Source: a virus. Taken from it: 39,822 bases of DNA. Positions 7,747-15,966 of the stretch are shown here, in pieces; the first letter of the stretch is position 1; each line of letters opens with the position of its first letter. Both the position numbers and the translations under genes were made by a program. The stretch lies in IMG/VR virus record IMGVR_UViG_3300045116_000081, positions 1 to 39,822 of that record, one strand, 5' to 3'. The notes below the pieces were generated by a model. That model did not search any database, had not been told where the DNA came from, and was given only the letters and a program-made list of their open reading frames with translations.

Positions 7747-7752
7747 AAGAGT

Positions 7753-8025
7753 ATGCATACACCCATGGCAATAAATGGTAAACAGCCACACATAACAATC
7801 ATATTAGACGACAGCAAAGAGGATGAGAAAATATTGAAGCAGTTTCATTGTCCTGTCTGTGGGAAGGTTGTGTTTGAATACTACTCGACAATTAAAATGA
7901 TCGTGCCGGGGTATAATGGCGGAGTAAACAATCCAAAGGTTATTCAGTGTCATGGTAAAATTCAGCTTTATGTCAATGGCGAATACATAAATACAAAGTG
8001 TAAATCTAAATTTTGGGTGGTGTAA
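7753..8025 (+). CDS. Zinc-binding small protein, possibly leaderless
   Basis: The 90-residue product carries FHCPVCGK, and further Cys and His residues later (QCHGK, TKCKS), a plausible zinc site. The protein lies between terminase and portal, where small Com-like zinc proteins are sometimes found. Its ATG is at the predicted transcription start of the promoter at 7741, and there is no ribosome binding site; an in-frame ATG at 7765 also lacks one. Function unknown. Confidence 0.55.
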   Translation: MHTPMAINGKQPHITIILDDSKEDEKILKQFHCPVCGKVVFEYYSTIKMIVPGYNGGVNNPKVIQCHGKIQLYVNGEYINTKCKSKFWVV

Positions 8026-10095
8026 ATGAACGATACAATTATTGACCAATCACAAGCACTAAATCAAACAGGAGACTTAAAAGACGAAGGGATTATATTA
8101 CCAGAGTCCCCCCTTGATCTAAAAATAGACGACAAAGAGATACTTAATCTTGTTAGTAAAAAAATTGACGCATGTGAGAAGTATTTCAAAGACGAACTCA
8201 AGCTGGCAGATAGACGAAAGGTAAACGAGAACTTTTGGTTAGGGAAGCACTATAACGAATCAGAGCTAGAGCCGTGGCAGATTGGGTATAAGGACAACTT
8301 AATTTGGCAAGACTTGGAGACCCGTATCAGTATTGCGGCTGGGCGTTTGCCAGACATTATTGCGACACCTTCAGATGATAGTGATCTTGCTTTTGATAAA
8401 GCCAAAAACTTAGAGAAAACATTGGATATTCGTATCAATAACGATATGACTCAAAGGTTAATCAAAGACGGGCTAAGGCACCAGCATATTTATTTCACAG
8501 CTGCGGTTAAGTTTCGATGGGACAAAAACATTGGAGATAATGGGGACTTTGTTTATGAGCTCTGCAATCCATTGGCGATCGGAATGGACTACACCGCTAA
8601 GATACCCCACGATGGATTTACTGCAGACAATATGGAAATCATTTATGAGTGGTTGGAAGAACCAGTTGGAGTGATTATCGATAAGTTTCCCGGAAAACGT
8701 GATGATTTAATGAAGAAATTTGGATTTAAGGCTGGCACCGATAGACAAATGGCGACAAAGGCAAGATACTTGGAGATTTGGTTTACTTATTACGACAAGG
8801 GAGGAAATCAAATTGAGGGTGTTTGCTGGAAGTATGAGGACATCATTCTTGGTAAATCAAAAAATCCTTTTTATGATTGGAAAGGCGAAGACCAAGCGAA
8901 TTCGTTTAATGAGTATGGTATGCCAGTGGTTGAGAAAGCTTACAACAATTTCTTTGAAAAACCACGAAAACCTTACATTTTCTTTAGCCACCAAAATCTT
9001 GGTAAAAATCCAATAGACGATACGACACCAGTAGAACAGGCTATTCCGCTTCAAAGAAACATCAATAAGCGTGGTAGACAAATCACAGAAATTGCCGACA
9101 ATGCCATTCCAAAGAAAGCATTTAATGGCAATTATATTACTAAAGAACAAGCCAAAAGGGTATCCAACGACCCAAGTGAACATATTTACTTTGATGGCGA
9201 CAATCAGTTAGACGATGTGAGAAAAGCAGTAGTTGAGTTAAGGTCTAATCCGCCCGATCCTATTTTGTATAATGATTTAATTGGCAACAGAGCACAGGTT
9301 GACTCCAAATTTGCGACTCATGGAACGACACGTGGTGAGTCACAAGGAGAGTCAGGCATTTCAAAGCAGATTACTCGCGAGGGAGACCTTACTGTTTCGG
9401 ATGATATTGTGAACATTGTGGTTGAGCGTGTCATTTACGAGATGGCAAACTGGGCGACACAACTTATGAAATTGTTTTATACGGAGCAGCACTATATTAG
9501 GAAAATGGGCAAAGACGGAGAGATGGTATTTCTGACGCTATCTGGAGAAGAGATTGATGAAAACATTGGAATTGGTGTAAAAGCCAATAGCGTGGATAAA
9601 CAAACACGTCGAGTTCAAGCGATCGATTTGGCATCTAAACAGGCGATTGACCCACTTACTTTGTTTGAGGATATGGATATGCCAAATCCAAAGGAAAGAA
9701 CAAGGCGATTATTGTCATTCTTGATGGGAGAAACCGACGGATACGCCAGATACATGGCAGAAGCTGGTATAGAGTTCGAGTCAGCTAAACCAAACGCACC
9801 ACAGGGGGATACAGGGGTTCCTGCAACAGGTTCACCTCAGGGAATGGACGCAAATCAGGCTCAAACCGACCTACAACGTGTTTTAGGTGGCGAGGATGTG
9901 CAACCGACGGATATTCCTAGCGAAGACTATGTAAACACATTAATGCAGTTCGGTCAAAGCCCGGACTTTGATAATTTAGATCCGCAACAGCAAAATAATT
10001 TTGTTGGCTATATTGGTAAACTTAGGTCTATGGTTGACTCAAACTTGAATACTGCGCCACCTTCTGGTAATAGTATGACTATGCAACAGGGGTGA
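8026..10095 (+). CDS. Portal protein
   Basis: The 689-residue protein directly follows the terminase block. Its N-terminal half has features of podovirus-type portals: the early DRRKVNENFWLG, a DLETRISIAAGRLPDIIATP stretch, and a later AIPLQRNINKRGRQITEIAD helical segment. The C-terminal 120 residues are Gln-, Pro- and Gly-rich and probably disordered. It forms the dodecameric ring at one capsid vertex through which terL packages DNA. The next gene starts at its stop codon. Confidence 0.88.
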   Translation: MNDTIIDQSQALNQTGDLKDEGIILPESPLDLKIDDKEILNLVSKKIDACEKYFKDELKLADRRKVNENFWLGKHYNESELEPWQIGYKDNLIWQDLETRISIAAGRLPDIIATPSDDSDLAFDKAKNLEKTLDIRINNDMTQRLIKDGLRHQHIYFTAAVKFRWDKNIGDNGDFVYELCNPLAIGMDYTAKIPHDGFTADNMEIIYEWLEEPVGVIIDKFPGKRDDLMKKFGFKAGTDRQMATKARYLEIWFTYYDKGGNQIEGVCWKYEDIILGKSKNPFYDWKGEDQANSFNEYGMPVVEKAYNNFFEKPRKPYIFFSHQNLGKNPIDDTTPVEQAIPLQRNINKRGRQITEIADNAIPKKAFNGNYITKEQAKRVSNDPSEHIYFDGDNQLDDVRKAVVELRSNPPDPILYNDLIGNRAQVDSKFATHGTTRGESQGESGISKQITREGDLTVSDDIVNIVVERVIYEMANWATQLMKLFYTEQHYIRKMGKDGEMVFLTLSGEEIDENIGIGVKANSVDKQTRRVQAIDLASKQAIDPLTLFEDMDMPNPKERTRRLLSFLMGETDGYARYMAEAGIEFESAKPNAPQGDTGVPATGSPQGMDANQAQTDLQRVLGGEDVQPTDIPSEDYVNTLMQFGQSPDFDNLDPQQQNNFVGYIGKLRSMVDSNLNTAPPSGNSMTMQQG

Positions 10096-10097
10096 TA

Positions 10098-11144
10098 ATG
10101 AACGAAGAAGAAATAAAAAAATGGTTCCAGCAAAATGTCTTGACTAAAGAACCCGGCAGGAAGTTTGGAGCTATGCAAATGACTCCAAAGCCATCGACAA
10201 AATTGCAAGACAATCCTCAAGCCAAATCGTTTTATGACACGATTGGTCGTTTTATTGTTGATACTTTGAGGGCGACACCTCGCACAGCAGGTCAGGTGGC
10301 TTTAACTTTAAGCGGTGGCAAGTCATTCCAGCCTGGCACTGGGGTGGCACCTAAGGTGGAGAAGTTCCTGTTTGGTGATCAACCAATTGACACGCTTCAA
10401 GACAGGGTCGCATACAATAAAAAATACCTGGAGAACCTAGGGGCTAGCAAAGCGTCCTTGCCTTTAGCTTTGGCTTTAACAACGGCTGGAGCTGGATTTG
10501 ATTTAGTCCCAGCGGGAGGTCCTGGTAAAAAAGCATTACAGAAGGTTGGAATGGAAGGTGTTGAGAAACTGGCTCAAAAGGCTACACCAGAAGTATTATC
10601 ATCTATGAGTAAAAAGTTAACAAACTTTATAGACGCTAAAAAATTAATAATGTATGAGCCAGCTATTAATAAAGAAACAGCAATAGAAGATTTGAAACAA
10701 ATCTCCAATATCCAGAAAAAGATTAGAGAAGGAAAACAAGTTAAACCAATAGAGGTTAGAATTGGTCAAGAAGGGGAACTAGGAGTAGAAGATGGTAAAC
10801 ACCGATTACAAGCATTCATAAACGAAGAAGTTAATCAAGTACCGATTAAGATTCAACAACCATCTAATGAAGAAAATAAAGTTTTATTAAAATATCTTGA
10901 CCAAAGAGGAAGCATATCTGATCCTAATATTATTAAGAAGGCAGAGAATATAGCTATTAAATATGGACTAATAAATCATACTAACGCAACACAAGGATTC
11001 GATAATATTATTGAAAATTATATCAATCAAAGTGGTATATTAAGGCAATGGACTAAAGATACAACCGGAAAATTTAGCGGTAGTGTATCAGTTGGAGATT
11101 ACCAAGCAAGACTTGACCGATTAAAAGAACGCATTAATTTGTGA
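10098..11144 (+). CDS. Virion-associated protein with C-terminal ParB-like domain
   Basis: The 348-residue protein begins at an ATG just after the portal stop (a GTG at 10092 is also in frame). The first 170 residues are unknown but include a hydrophobic, Ala/Leu/Gly-rich stretch (about 118-142). Residues about 175-340 are AT-richer in coding sequence and contain a ParB/sulfiredoxin-like core: IEVRIGQEGELGV, then DGKHRL at 232-237, then VPIKI. The DG(x)HRL motif is the nucleotide-binding signature of ParB-like domains. The change in composition suggests a swapped domain, perhaps an injected effector or nuclease. The exact activity cannot be stated. Confidence 0.6.
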   Translation: MNEEEIKKWFQQNVLTKEPGRKFGAMQMTPKPSTKLQDNPQAKSFYDTIGRFIVDTLRATPRTAGQVALTLSGGKSFQPGTGVAPKVEKFLFGDQPIDTLQDRVAYNKKYLENLGASKASLPLALALTTAGAGFDLVPAGGPGKKALQKVGMEGVEKLAQKATPEVLSSMSKKLTNFIDAKKLIMYEPAINKETAIEDLKQISNIQKKIREGKQVKPIEVRIGQEGELGVEDGKHRLQAFINEEVNQVPIKIQQPSNEENKVLLKYLDQRGSISDPNIIKKAENIAIKYGLINHTNATQGFDNIIENYINQSGILRQWTKDTTGKFSGSVSVGDYQARLDRLKERINL

Positions 11145-11150
11145 TATAAT
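11141..11150 (+). promoter_or_regulatory. Extended -10 promoter (GTGATATAAT)
   Basis: Exact copy overlapping the stop of the previous gene, followed by AAAGAGG and an ATG at 11169. No -35 at the correct distance. Likely drives the small genes, the scaffold and perhaps the capsid. Confidence 0.7.
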
Positions 11151-11168
11151 AAACTAAAGAGGTTTAAT

Positions 11169-11336
11169 ATGCCACTTCTATCGGGAAAGAAAAACATAGG
11201 AAAAAACATTAGCGAGCTTCATTCAGGTAAAACATACGCCAAGACAAAAGCTAAATACGGCAAAGAAAAAGCAAATAAACAGGCAATTGCCATTGCTATG
11301 AAAAAGGCAAGGATTCGAGAGAGGGTGTCGGAATGA
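11169..11336 (+). CDS. Small conserved phage protein (55 aa)
   Basis: The 55-residue basic protein (MPLLSGKKNIGKNISELHSG...) has a C-terminal AIAIAMKKAR helix and belongs to a widespread type of tiny phage proteins encoded near capsid genes (MPLLSGK...NI..NI pattern). AAAGAGG precedes the ATG. The function of this type is not known to me; DNA binding or a head-associated role is possible from the charge. Its end overlaps the next start (ATGA). Confidence 0.7.
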   Translation: MPLLSGKKNIGKNISELHSGKTYAKTKAKYGKEKANKQAIAIAMKKARIRERVSE

Positions 11337-11662
11337 AAGACAAAGTAGCAAAAATTGAAAAGATGCCTCCATCAGTTTATGTGGATGAAAAACAACTCCC
11401 GGCTATTCGTGATTGGAAAGTGGGGGAGACATACGACATGCTTATTAAAGCTAAAATGGTGGGATCAAATGTTGACATGGAAGGCGGCATGATTATGGAA
11501 AGTGCTGACATGAAGAAAAAAATGAGCAAAAAACCGATGATGTCAGCTCGTTTTCATATCATAGACATGGAACCAATGAAAGATGAAATGGCTGAGTATG
11601 ACGAGGAAGATATTGCTAAGTCAGAAAAAATGTCACGACTTAAAGAAAAAATTGAAGATTAA
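11333..11662 (+). CDS. Hypothetical Met- and Lys-rich protein (109 aa)
   Basis: The 109-residue soluble protein overlaps the previous stop by four bases. It contains a compact IRDWKVGETYDMLIKAKMV segment that looks like beta strands, a Met-rich loop, and a charged helical tail. No domain is recognised. Its place directly before the scaffold suggests a head-assembly role, which is inference only. Confidence 0.6.
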   Translation: MKDKVAKIEKMPPSVYVDEKQLPAIRDWKVGETYDMLIKAKMVGSNVDMEGGMIMESADMKKKMSKKPMMSARFHIIDMEPMKDEMAEYDEEDIAKSEKMSRLKEKIED

Positions 11663-11696
11663 TTAATAATTTACAAAAGAAAGGAGACCATTAAAA

Positions 11697-12425
11697 ATGG
11701 CAACCGAATTAGACAATGCCGCCTTAGAAGGCGAACAAGAACTCGATAAGAAGGAAGAGGAGAAAAAAGAGGAAGAGACTAAAGAAGACCCGCTCAAATC
11801 ATTGAGCGAGAACATGGCTAGTATTAGCGAGAACATCAGCCAGGTGGTTGGTCGTTTGGACTCTTTGGAAGAAAAAATCAATCAACCAAAAGAGGAAAAG
11901 ACTCCAGTAGAGGAAGAAAATAAAGATGAAGGATGGAAGCCTAAGTCATGGGATGATGTGCCAGAAAAAGCGAGAGAGATCACTGAGCAGGTTTTAGAGG
12001 AAAAAGAACAAGAGCGTCAGGAAAAAATCAAGCAGGTTGAGGAGCAACGAAAGAAAATAGACGACGAGATTGATAAGGAAGTAGACGAGTTAATCAAAGC
12101 GGGTATGTTACCAGCGATAGGTAATCAGGAAGACCCTGAGGACCCAGGCAAGGTCGCCAGACGAGAGTTGTTTGGTTGGGCGGCATTTAATGATAATCTA
12201 GACTTGAAAAAGATGGCAACGACACTTAAGACCATGCACGACAACAACATGCGGTTTAATTACAAAACTGGATTTATTGAAGCAGCTAAAAAACCACAGC
12301 CAGAAGGCACAAATGTGCCAGTAGGTAGTTCATCTAGCCGCAGTGGAGGCACAGGCGGAGGTCCTACTTATGCGGAAATTCACAACATGAGCATGGATAC
12401 TATGGTCAGAAAAATATCAGAATAA
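11697..12425 (+). CDS. Scaffold protein (probable)
   Basis: The 242-residue protein is extremely acidic and lysine-rich, with long coiled-coil stretches (about 15-75 and 100-150). It lies immediately before the major capsid gene, the usual place and character of capsid scaffolds. The C-terminal part has a Ser/Gly-rich linker followed by a short helix (AEIHNMSMDTMVRKISE), like capsid-binding ends of scaffolds. A clear AAAGGAGA ribosome site is present. Confidence 0.75.
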   Translation: MATELDNAALEGEQELDKKEEEKKEEETKEDPLKSLSENMASISENISQVVGRLDSLEEKINQPKEEKTPVEEENKDEGWKPKSWDDVPEKAREITEQVLEEKEQERQEKIKQVEEQRKKIDDEIDKEVDELIKAGMLPAIGNQEDPEDPGKVARRELFGWAAFNDNLDLKKMATTLKTMHDNNMRFNYKTGFIEAAKKPQPEGTNVPVGSSSSRSGGTGGGPTYAEIHNMSMDTMVRKISE

Positions 12426-12438
12426 CAGGTTCGACCCC

Positions 12439-12468
12439 TTGACAAAATCAAAACAAACAGAATAAAAT
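12439..12468 (+). promoter_or_regulatory. Promoter upstream of major capsid gene
   Basis: TTGACA at 12439-12444 and TAAAAT at 12463-12468 are 18 bases apart. A second -10-like TAGAAT lies at 12474-12479. This is the only -35-containing promoter seen in the structural half, and would boost capsid expression. It is followed about 20 bases later by a terminator-like hairpin. Confidence 0.6.
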
Positions 12469-12488
12469 ATAGATAGAATGCTTAAAAG

Positions 12489-12513
12489 CAGTCCACCCCT
12501 TGTGGGCTGTTTT
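12489..12513 (+). terminator. Hairpin with T run before major capsid gene
   Basis: CAGTCCAC at 12489-12496 pairs with GTGGGCTG at 12502-12509 (8 pairs, one G-U) around a CCCTT loop, followed by TTTT. It may terminate part of the scaffold transcript or act as an attenuator or 5' stabilising hairpin in the capsid leader. Confidence 0.65.
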
Positions 12514-12547
12514 AGTATAAGAAAAATAATAAATAGAAAGGATCACT

Positions 12548-13627
12548 ATGACTTTTTCAGAAAGAGTCTTAGCTCTTACTCAGGACTATCTATTACCGAA
12601 AGTGGTAGACAATGTCTTGAATAGCAACATTTTAGCGTTGCGTTTGATCGGTAACGCCAAACAAGGAAAAGGCGAATCGATTAAGAAAGCCATCAAGTAT
12701 CAAAACTCTGGAACGGCGACTTCGTTCGCTGGGTTGGATACTTTCAGTGCTGCTCAATTGGACACCAAAGTCCGCATGTCTTTTGATATGCGAGCTGTCC
12801 GTCAGCCTGTGGCTATCAGTGGTATGGAAGCTACTGCCAACGCAGTTAGCGAAACACAAGTTACTGATTTGGTAAAAGAGGCTCTTGAAGAGTCACAGAT
12901 GGAATTAATTGACTACATTGGCACGATGCTTTATGGCACCGGCACAGGTAATGGGAACAAAGACCTTATCGGTATTGGTGCTATTGTCGACGATGGTACT
13001 GATGTGTCAACCATTGGTGGTCTGTCCCGATCAACCTATAGCGTGTTGAATGCTACCAGAACTGCTTCTGGCGGTACTTTAACTCTTAATAAGTTAGCGA
13101 CCCTTTACTCAGCCATTTCATCCGGTGCTGGTCAAACCACCCCAACCTTAATCATTTCTAATGAGACCGTTTGGGACCTTTATGAGAGTTTGTTAACTCC
13201 GATCGTTCGTGAGAACTACTCCATGATGGGTTACTATCAAGTCGGTATTAATGGTGGTGCTACACGAAGCAAAGAAGGTCTTCATGGCACACAAGGTTTT
13301 GTGGCTCTTAGCTACAAAGGCGTGCCATGGGTTCGTGACGAAAAAGCGACTGCCCAAAATGTCTTCATGCTTAATGAGAACTGGATGGATTTCTACGGTT
13401 GGGACGCACCTGCTTCAACTGGTTACAAGAAAATTTCACTCGGTCAAGGTACGGTTGAAGGTGTCTACGCCGAATCTCCAATGAGCCAATTCAGCGGCTT
13501 TAACTGGAGCGGTTTCCAAACCCCGACCAATCAGTTCGGTACCATTGCCGATCTTATCTTGATGGGCAACCTGACTTCTTGGCAACCTCGCCGCCACGGT
13601 CGTTTGACTGGTGTAACTGGTGTATAA
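12548..13627 (+). CDS. Major capsid protein (HK97 fold)
   Basis: The 359-residue protein follows the scaffold and has the layout of HK97-type capsid proteins. There is an N-terminal helical segment, and an E-loop and spine region (SFDMRAVRQPVAISGMEATANA, then a helix with DLVKEALEESQMELIDYIGTMLYGTGTG). A P-domain contains LIISNETVWDLYESLL. A C-terminal beta-rich domain includes GVPWVRDEKA. Codon choice is less AT-rich than in neighbours, in keeping with very high expression. It forms the shell and is a likely client of the phage chaperonin. Confidence 0.88.
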   Translation: MTFSERVLALTQDYLLPKVVDNVLNSNILALRLIGNAKQGKGESIKKAIKYQNSGTATSFAGLDTFSAAQLDTKVRMSFDMRAVRQPVAISGMEATANAVSETQVTDLVKEALEESQMELIDYIGTMLYGTGTGNGNKDLIGIGAIVDDGTDVSTIGGLSRSTYSVLNATRTASGGTLTLNKLATLYSAISSGAGQTTPTLIISNETVWDLYESLLTPIVRENYSMMGYYQVGINGGATRSKEGLHGTQGFVALSYKGVPWVRDEKATAQNVFMLNENWMDFYGWDAPASTGYKKISLGQGTVEGVYAESPMSQFSGFNWSGFQTPTNQFGTIADLILMGNLTSWQPRRHGRLTGVTGV

Positions 13628-13660
13628 ATATCAAATAATAAACTTTAGAAAGGAACAACA

Positions 13661-14380
13661 ATGGATTTAATTCAAGGTTTATACGACGAATCTTCCACTC
13701 CGAACCATAAACTCGGTGAGCTTTATATCGATCCGTGGGGTCGAAAATTTCGATACGTCCAAAATGGTGGAGTGGCTTTAACTACTGGTAATCTACTCCA
13801 AGAAGCTGCCGAGGATACCAATTATCGTTCAATGGTTGTAGCTGCTGCTGTTGCCATCGGTGACACGATGATTTCTGTTACGCTTGGCGGAACAGCGGTT
13901 ACTGATAACCAATTCGAAGGTGGTGACTTAGTAGTTGAATCTTCAACTGGAATTGGTCAAGCATTCAAAATCATAAGACACGACGTGCAAACAAGCACAA
14001 ATGGAACATGCAAATTCTATGTTGACCGACCAGTTAAAATTGCACTTACTACATCATCTCAAGTGTCAGTTCGCAAGAATTCTTATGATGGAGTGATTGC
14101 TTTCCCGACTACGCCGACAGGTGCCCCTGTTGGAGTAGCATTATATGCTATGACGATTGCTTATTACGGTTGGATTCAGTCTGGTGGTGATTGCCCGGTC
14201 CTTTTCGATAACCAAACCAATTCTGCAGCTGACGAATCAGCTATTATGCCTTCTCGTGATGTTGCGGGTAGCGTTACAGCAGTTACAGAAGCATTAGCAG
14301 CTCCAGTTCATATTGGTTGGGGCAGAGAGCAGGTTTCCGTTGATAGCACGATGGGTTTTGCACATTTGATCATCGACTAA
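13661..14380 (+). CDS. Structural protein, possible capsid decoration or minor head protein
   Basis: The 239-residue beta-rich protein directly follows the capsid gene with its own AGAAAGGA site. Runs such as GDTMISVTLGGTAV and VGVALYAMTIAYYGWIQSGGDCPVLF are typical of small beta-barrel virion proteins. It ends with GFAHLIID. Its place suggests a head-decoration protein in near-stoichiometric amount. Domain not recognised. Confidence 0.6.
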   Translation: MDLIQGLYDESSTPNHKLGELYIDPWGRKFRYVQNGGVALTTGNLLQEAAEDTNYRSMVVAAAVAIGDTMISVTLGGTAVTDNQFEGGDLVVESSTGIGQAFKIIRHDVQTSTNGTCKFYVDRPVKIALTTSSQVSVRKNSYDGVIAFPTTPTGAPVGVALYAMTIAYYGWIQSGGDCPVLFDNQTNSAADESAIMPSRDVAGSVTAVTEALAAPVHIGWGREQVSVDSTMGFAHLIID

Positions 14381-14625
14381 CTTAAATAATAAAAACATGA
14401 CAAGGAGGTCTCGTCTTGATTATAGACGAGAACCTCCAACCTCATGATTATTATATAAACATCACTGATAAAAGGATTAACCTTAATCGGTGATGACAAC
14501 CTGTTGGAACCATATACATACCTATTTTAGAATTGTTAAAAATAAAACGCTCATTGACGAGTAAATTCAGGATGAGCAAAGGAAAAATAACCTCCTTTGT
14601 GAGGTCTTTTTTAGAAAGGACACCC
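14381..14625 (+). ncRNA. Highly structured 245-nt leader with terminator/antiterminator
   Basis: Stem A pairs 14404-14416 with 14424-14437 (13 pairs, one bulged A), with an outer CATGA/TCATG helix at 14396-14400 and 14442-14446. Stem B pairs 14460-14469 with 14486-14495 (10 pairs), with an inner AAGG/CCTT. Stem C pairs GCTCAT 14549-14554 with ATGAGC 14572-14577. At the 3' end CAAAGGA 14577-14583 can pair with TCCTTTG 14593-14599, which excludes the terminator stem 14590-14605. Stem A also hides an AAGGAGG. Two coupled micro-frames (TTG 14416-14493 and ATG 14493-14564) fit inside but may be fortuitous. No known riboswitch class is recognised. Confidence 0.6.
14590..14612 (+). terminator. Intrinsic terminator at end of structured leader
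   Basis: ACCTC at 14590-14594 pairs with GAGGT at 14601-14605, followed by C and six T at 14607-14612. The stem is short, and the competing upstream pairing could prevent it, so conditional termination is plausible. Confidence 0.55.
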
Positions 14626-14871
14626 ATGGCTTCAAAAAAGAAAGCTGTAGAGGCTGAAGAATCAAAAGTTGCCCCTAAAATTTACAAGGGGTATGACATC
14701 AAATGGCTCCGTGGAGAGCCAGAACATCCGCATTATGAATTAGTTGCGGAATACGACAAAAAGTATGCTTCTAATGAAGCAGTCGTAGAGGAAGAGGAAG
14801 TAGAGGAAGAGGAAGTGGTCGAAGAATCTAATGATGAAGTAGAAGACTTAGAATCTGTCGAAGAAAAGTAA
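14626..14871 (+). CDS. Acidic small protein
   Basis: The 81-residue protein starts MASKKKAVEAEESK after AGAAAGGA. An upstream in-frame extension from 14572 or 14533 would run through the terminator and is unlikely. It has a compact central part (IYKGYDIKWLRGEPEHPHYELVAEYDKKYA) and a tail made almost only of Glu, Val and Asp. The charge pattern could suit a capsid-binding or DNA-mimicking role, but no family is recognised. It is the gene controlled by the structured leader. Confidence 0.6.
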   Translation: MASKKKAVEAEESKVAPKIYKGYDIKWLRGEPEHPHYELVAEYDKKYASNEAVVEEEEVEEEEVVEESNDEVEDLESVEEK

Positions 14872-14896
14872 ATTAATAGAATAGAAAGGAACTATT

Positions 14897-15868
14897 ATGG
14901 GAAAAGCACGAGATTACATTCCAGCGTTAAAATACGGACATAAAATTATGCCCGAGGACTTAGCTGGCATGTTGGGTTTGCCGTCAGTTGGCGAGATTTT
15001 TTATGTTGATCCTGGCGTATCATCCAGCGGTGGTGGCAAATCTGCTGACGACGCGTACAAGACATTAGCAGAGGCTTATGCGGCTATGTCTGCCGACAAC
15101 GATGATGTTGTTGTCATCGCTCCTTCAAGTGCAACTGGTAGAACAACCGAAACATCACCTATTGTTTGGGCAAAACGACGTACGCACATTGTTGGTAATG
15201 GTCCTTTGAGAAAAGGTTGGAATCGTGCAGGTATCAGTTTCAGTTCAGCCGTCACAACCCCGTCTTTCACTATTTCTGCCAATAACTGCTCATTCACGAA
15301 CTTCATGTTCTATCAGCCGAACGACATCAATGTCATGGTGAGTTTAACTGGCGAATATAATACGTTTAACTTTGTTCACTTCGCTGGTATCGCCAACGCT
15401 ACGACTGGTGATGACACCGCCGCAAGATGTTTAGTAATCGACGAATCCGACGACAACCAATTCAACGACTGTATGTTCGGTGTCGACACTGTGTTAAACT
15501 CTGCGGCTAACGCCATCGTTGAGTTATCAGGTAATACTGCGGTTGCTCGCACGCAATTCAATAACTGTATTTGGAGCATCGTTTGCGACAATGCGGGTCC
15601 TGTCATGGTCAAGTTTACTGGTGCTTATTCGTCTGAGGTTTACACCATTTTCCGAGACTGTCTATTCTTAAATACTCGTGGTGGCGTGACCACAATGACT
15701 TCTGCTTTAACCGTTCCGGCTTCAGTAAATGGTAAAATAATTTTTGATAACTGCTGGTGGTTAGGAATGACTGATTTACCAGACGCTAACGTGGCAAATG
15801 TCTATGTGAACAATCCTGTTGTGGATACTGCTGACGCTGGTGTTTTGATCGTTCACGCAAACAGCTAA
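14897..15868 (+). CDS. Right-handed beta-helix structural protein
   Basis: The 323-residue protein has an N-terminal attachment segment (about 1-30). The motif EIFYVDPGVSSSGGGKSADDAYKT then opens many phage and pectate-lyase-type beta-helix proteins. Rungs rich in Asn and hydrophobics follow (NNCSFTNFMF, NQFNDCMF, TQFNNCIW, FRDCLFLNT, IIFDNCWWLG). The rungs recur about every 25-35 residues. Its place next to capsid genes, far from the tail fibres, suggests a head spike or decoration rather than a tailspike. A strong terminator follows. Confidence 0.75.
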   Translation: MGKARDYIPALKYGHKIMPEDLAGMLGLPSVGEIFYVDPGVSSSGGGKSADDAYKTLAEAYAAMSADNDDVVVIAPSSATGRTTETSPIVWAKRRTHIVGNGPLRKGWNRAGISFSSAVTTPSFTISANNCSFTNFMFYQPNDINVMVSLTGEYNTFNFVHFAGIANATTGDDTAARCLVIDESDDNQFNDCMFGVDTVLNSAANAIVELSGNTAVARTQFNNCIWSIVCDNAGPVMVKFTGAYSSEVYTIFRDCLFLNTRGGVTTMTSALTVPASVNGKIIFDNCWWLGMTDLPDANVANVYVNNPVVDTADAGVLIVHANS

Positions 15869-15889
15869 TCTGTGATAATATAACCATTG

Positions 15890-15917
15890 AGGGAGCATGG
15901 CATCCAGCTCCCTTTTT
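15890..15917 (+). terminator. Intrinsic terminator
   Basis: AGGGAGC at 15890-15896 pairs with GCTCCCT at 15907-15913 around a 10-base loop, ending in five T. It ends the capsid-region transcript just before the promoter at 15936. Confidence 0.85.
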
Positions 15918-15935
15918 GGTTGTTTATTTATTTTT

Positions 15936-15945
15936 GTGATATAAT
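15936..15945 (+). promoter_or_regulatory. Extended -10 promoter (GTGATATAAT)
   Basis: Exact copy of the 10-base element, placed after the terminator and before AAAGAGG and an ATG at 15967. No -35 visible. Confidence 0.75.
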
Positions 15946-15966
15946 ATAGCCAAAGAGGATTTGAAT

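Noticed and set aside
14533-14625. N-terminal extension of the acidic protein from 14533 or 14572
   Set aside because: It would translate the terminator T run and lacks a ribosome site; ATG 14626 follows AGAAAGGA.
15871-15881. TGTGATAATAT as another promoter
   Set aside because: The -10 would be TAATAT, and a strong terminator follows at once; the real promoter is the exact copy at 15936.
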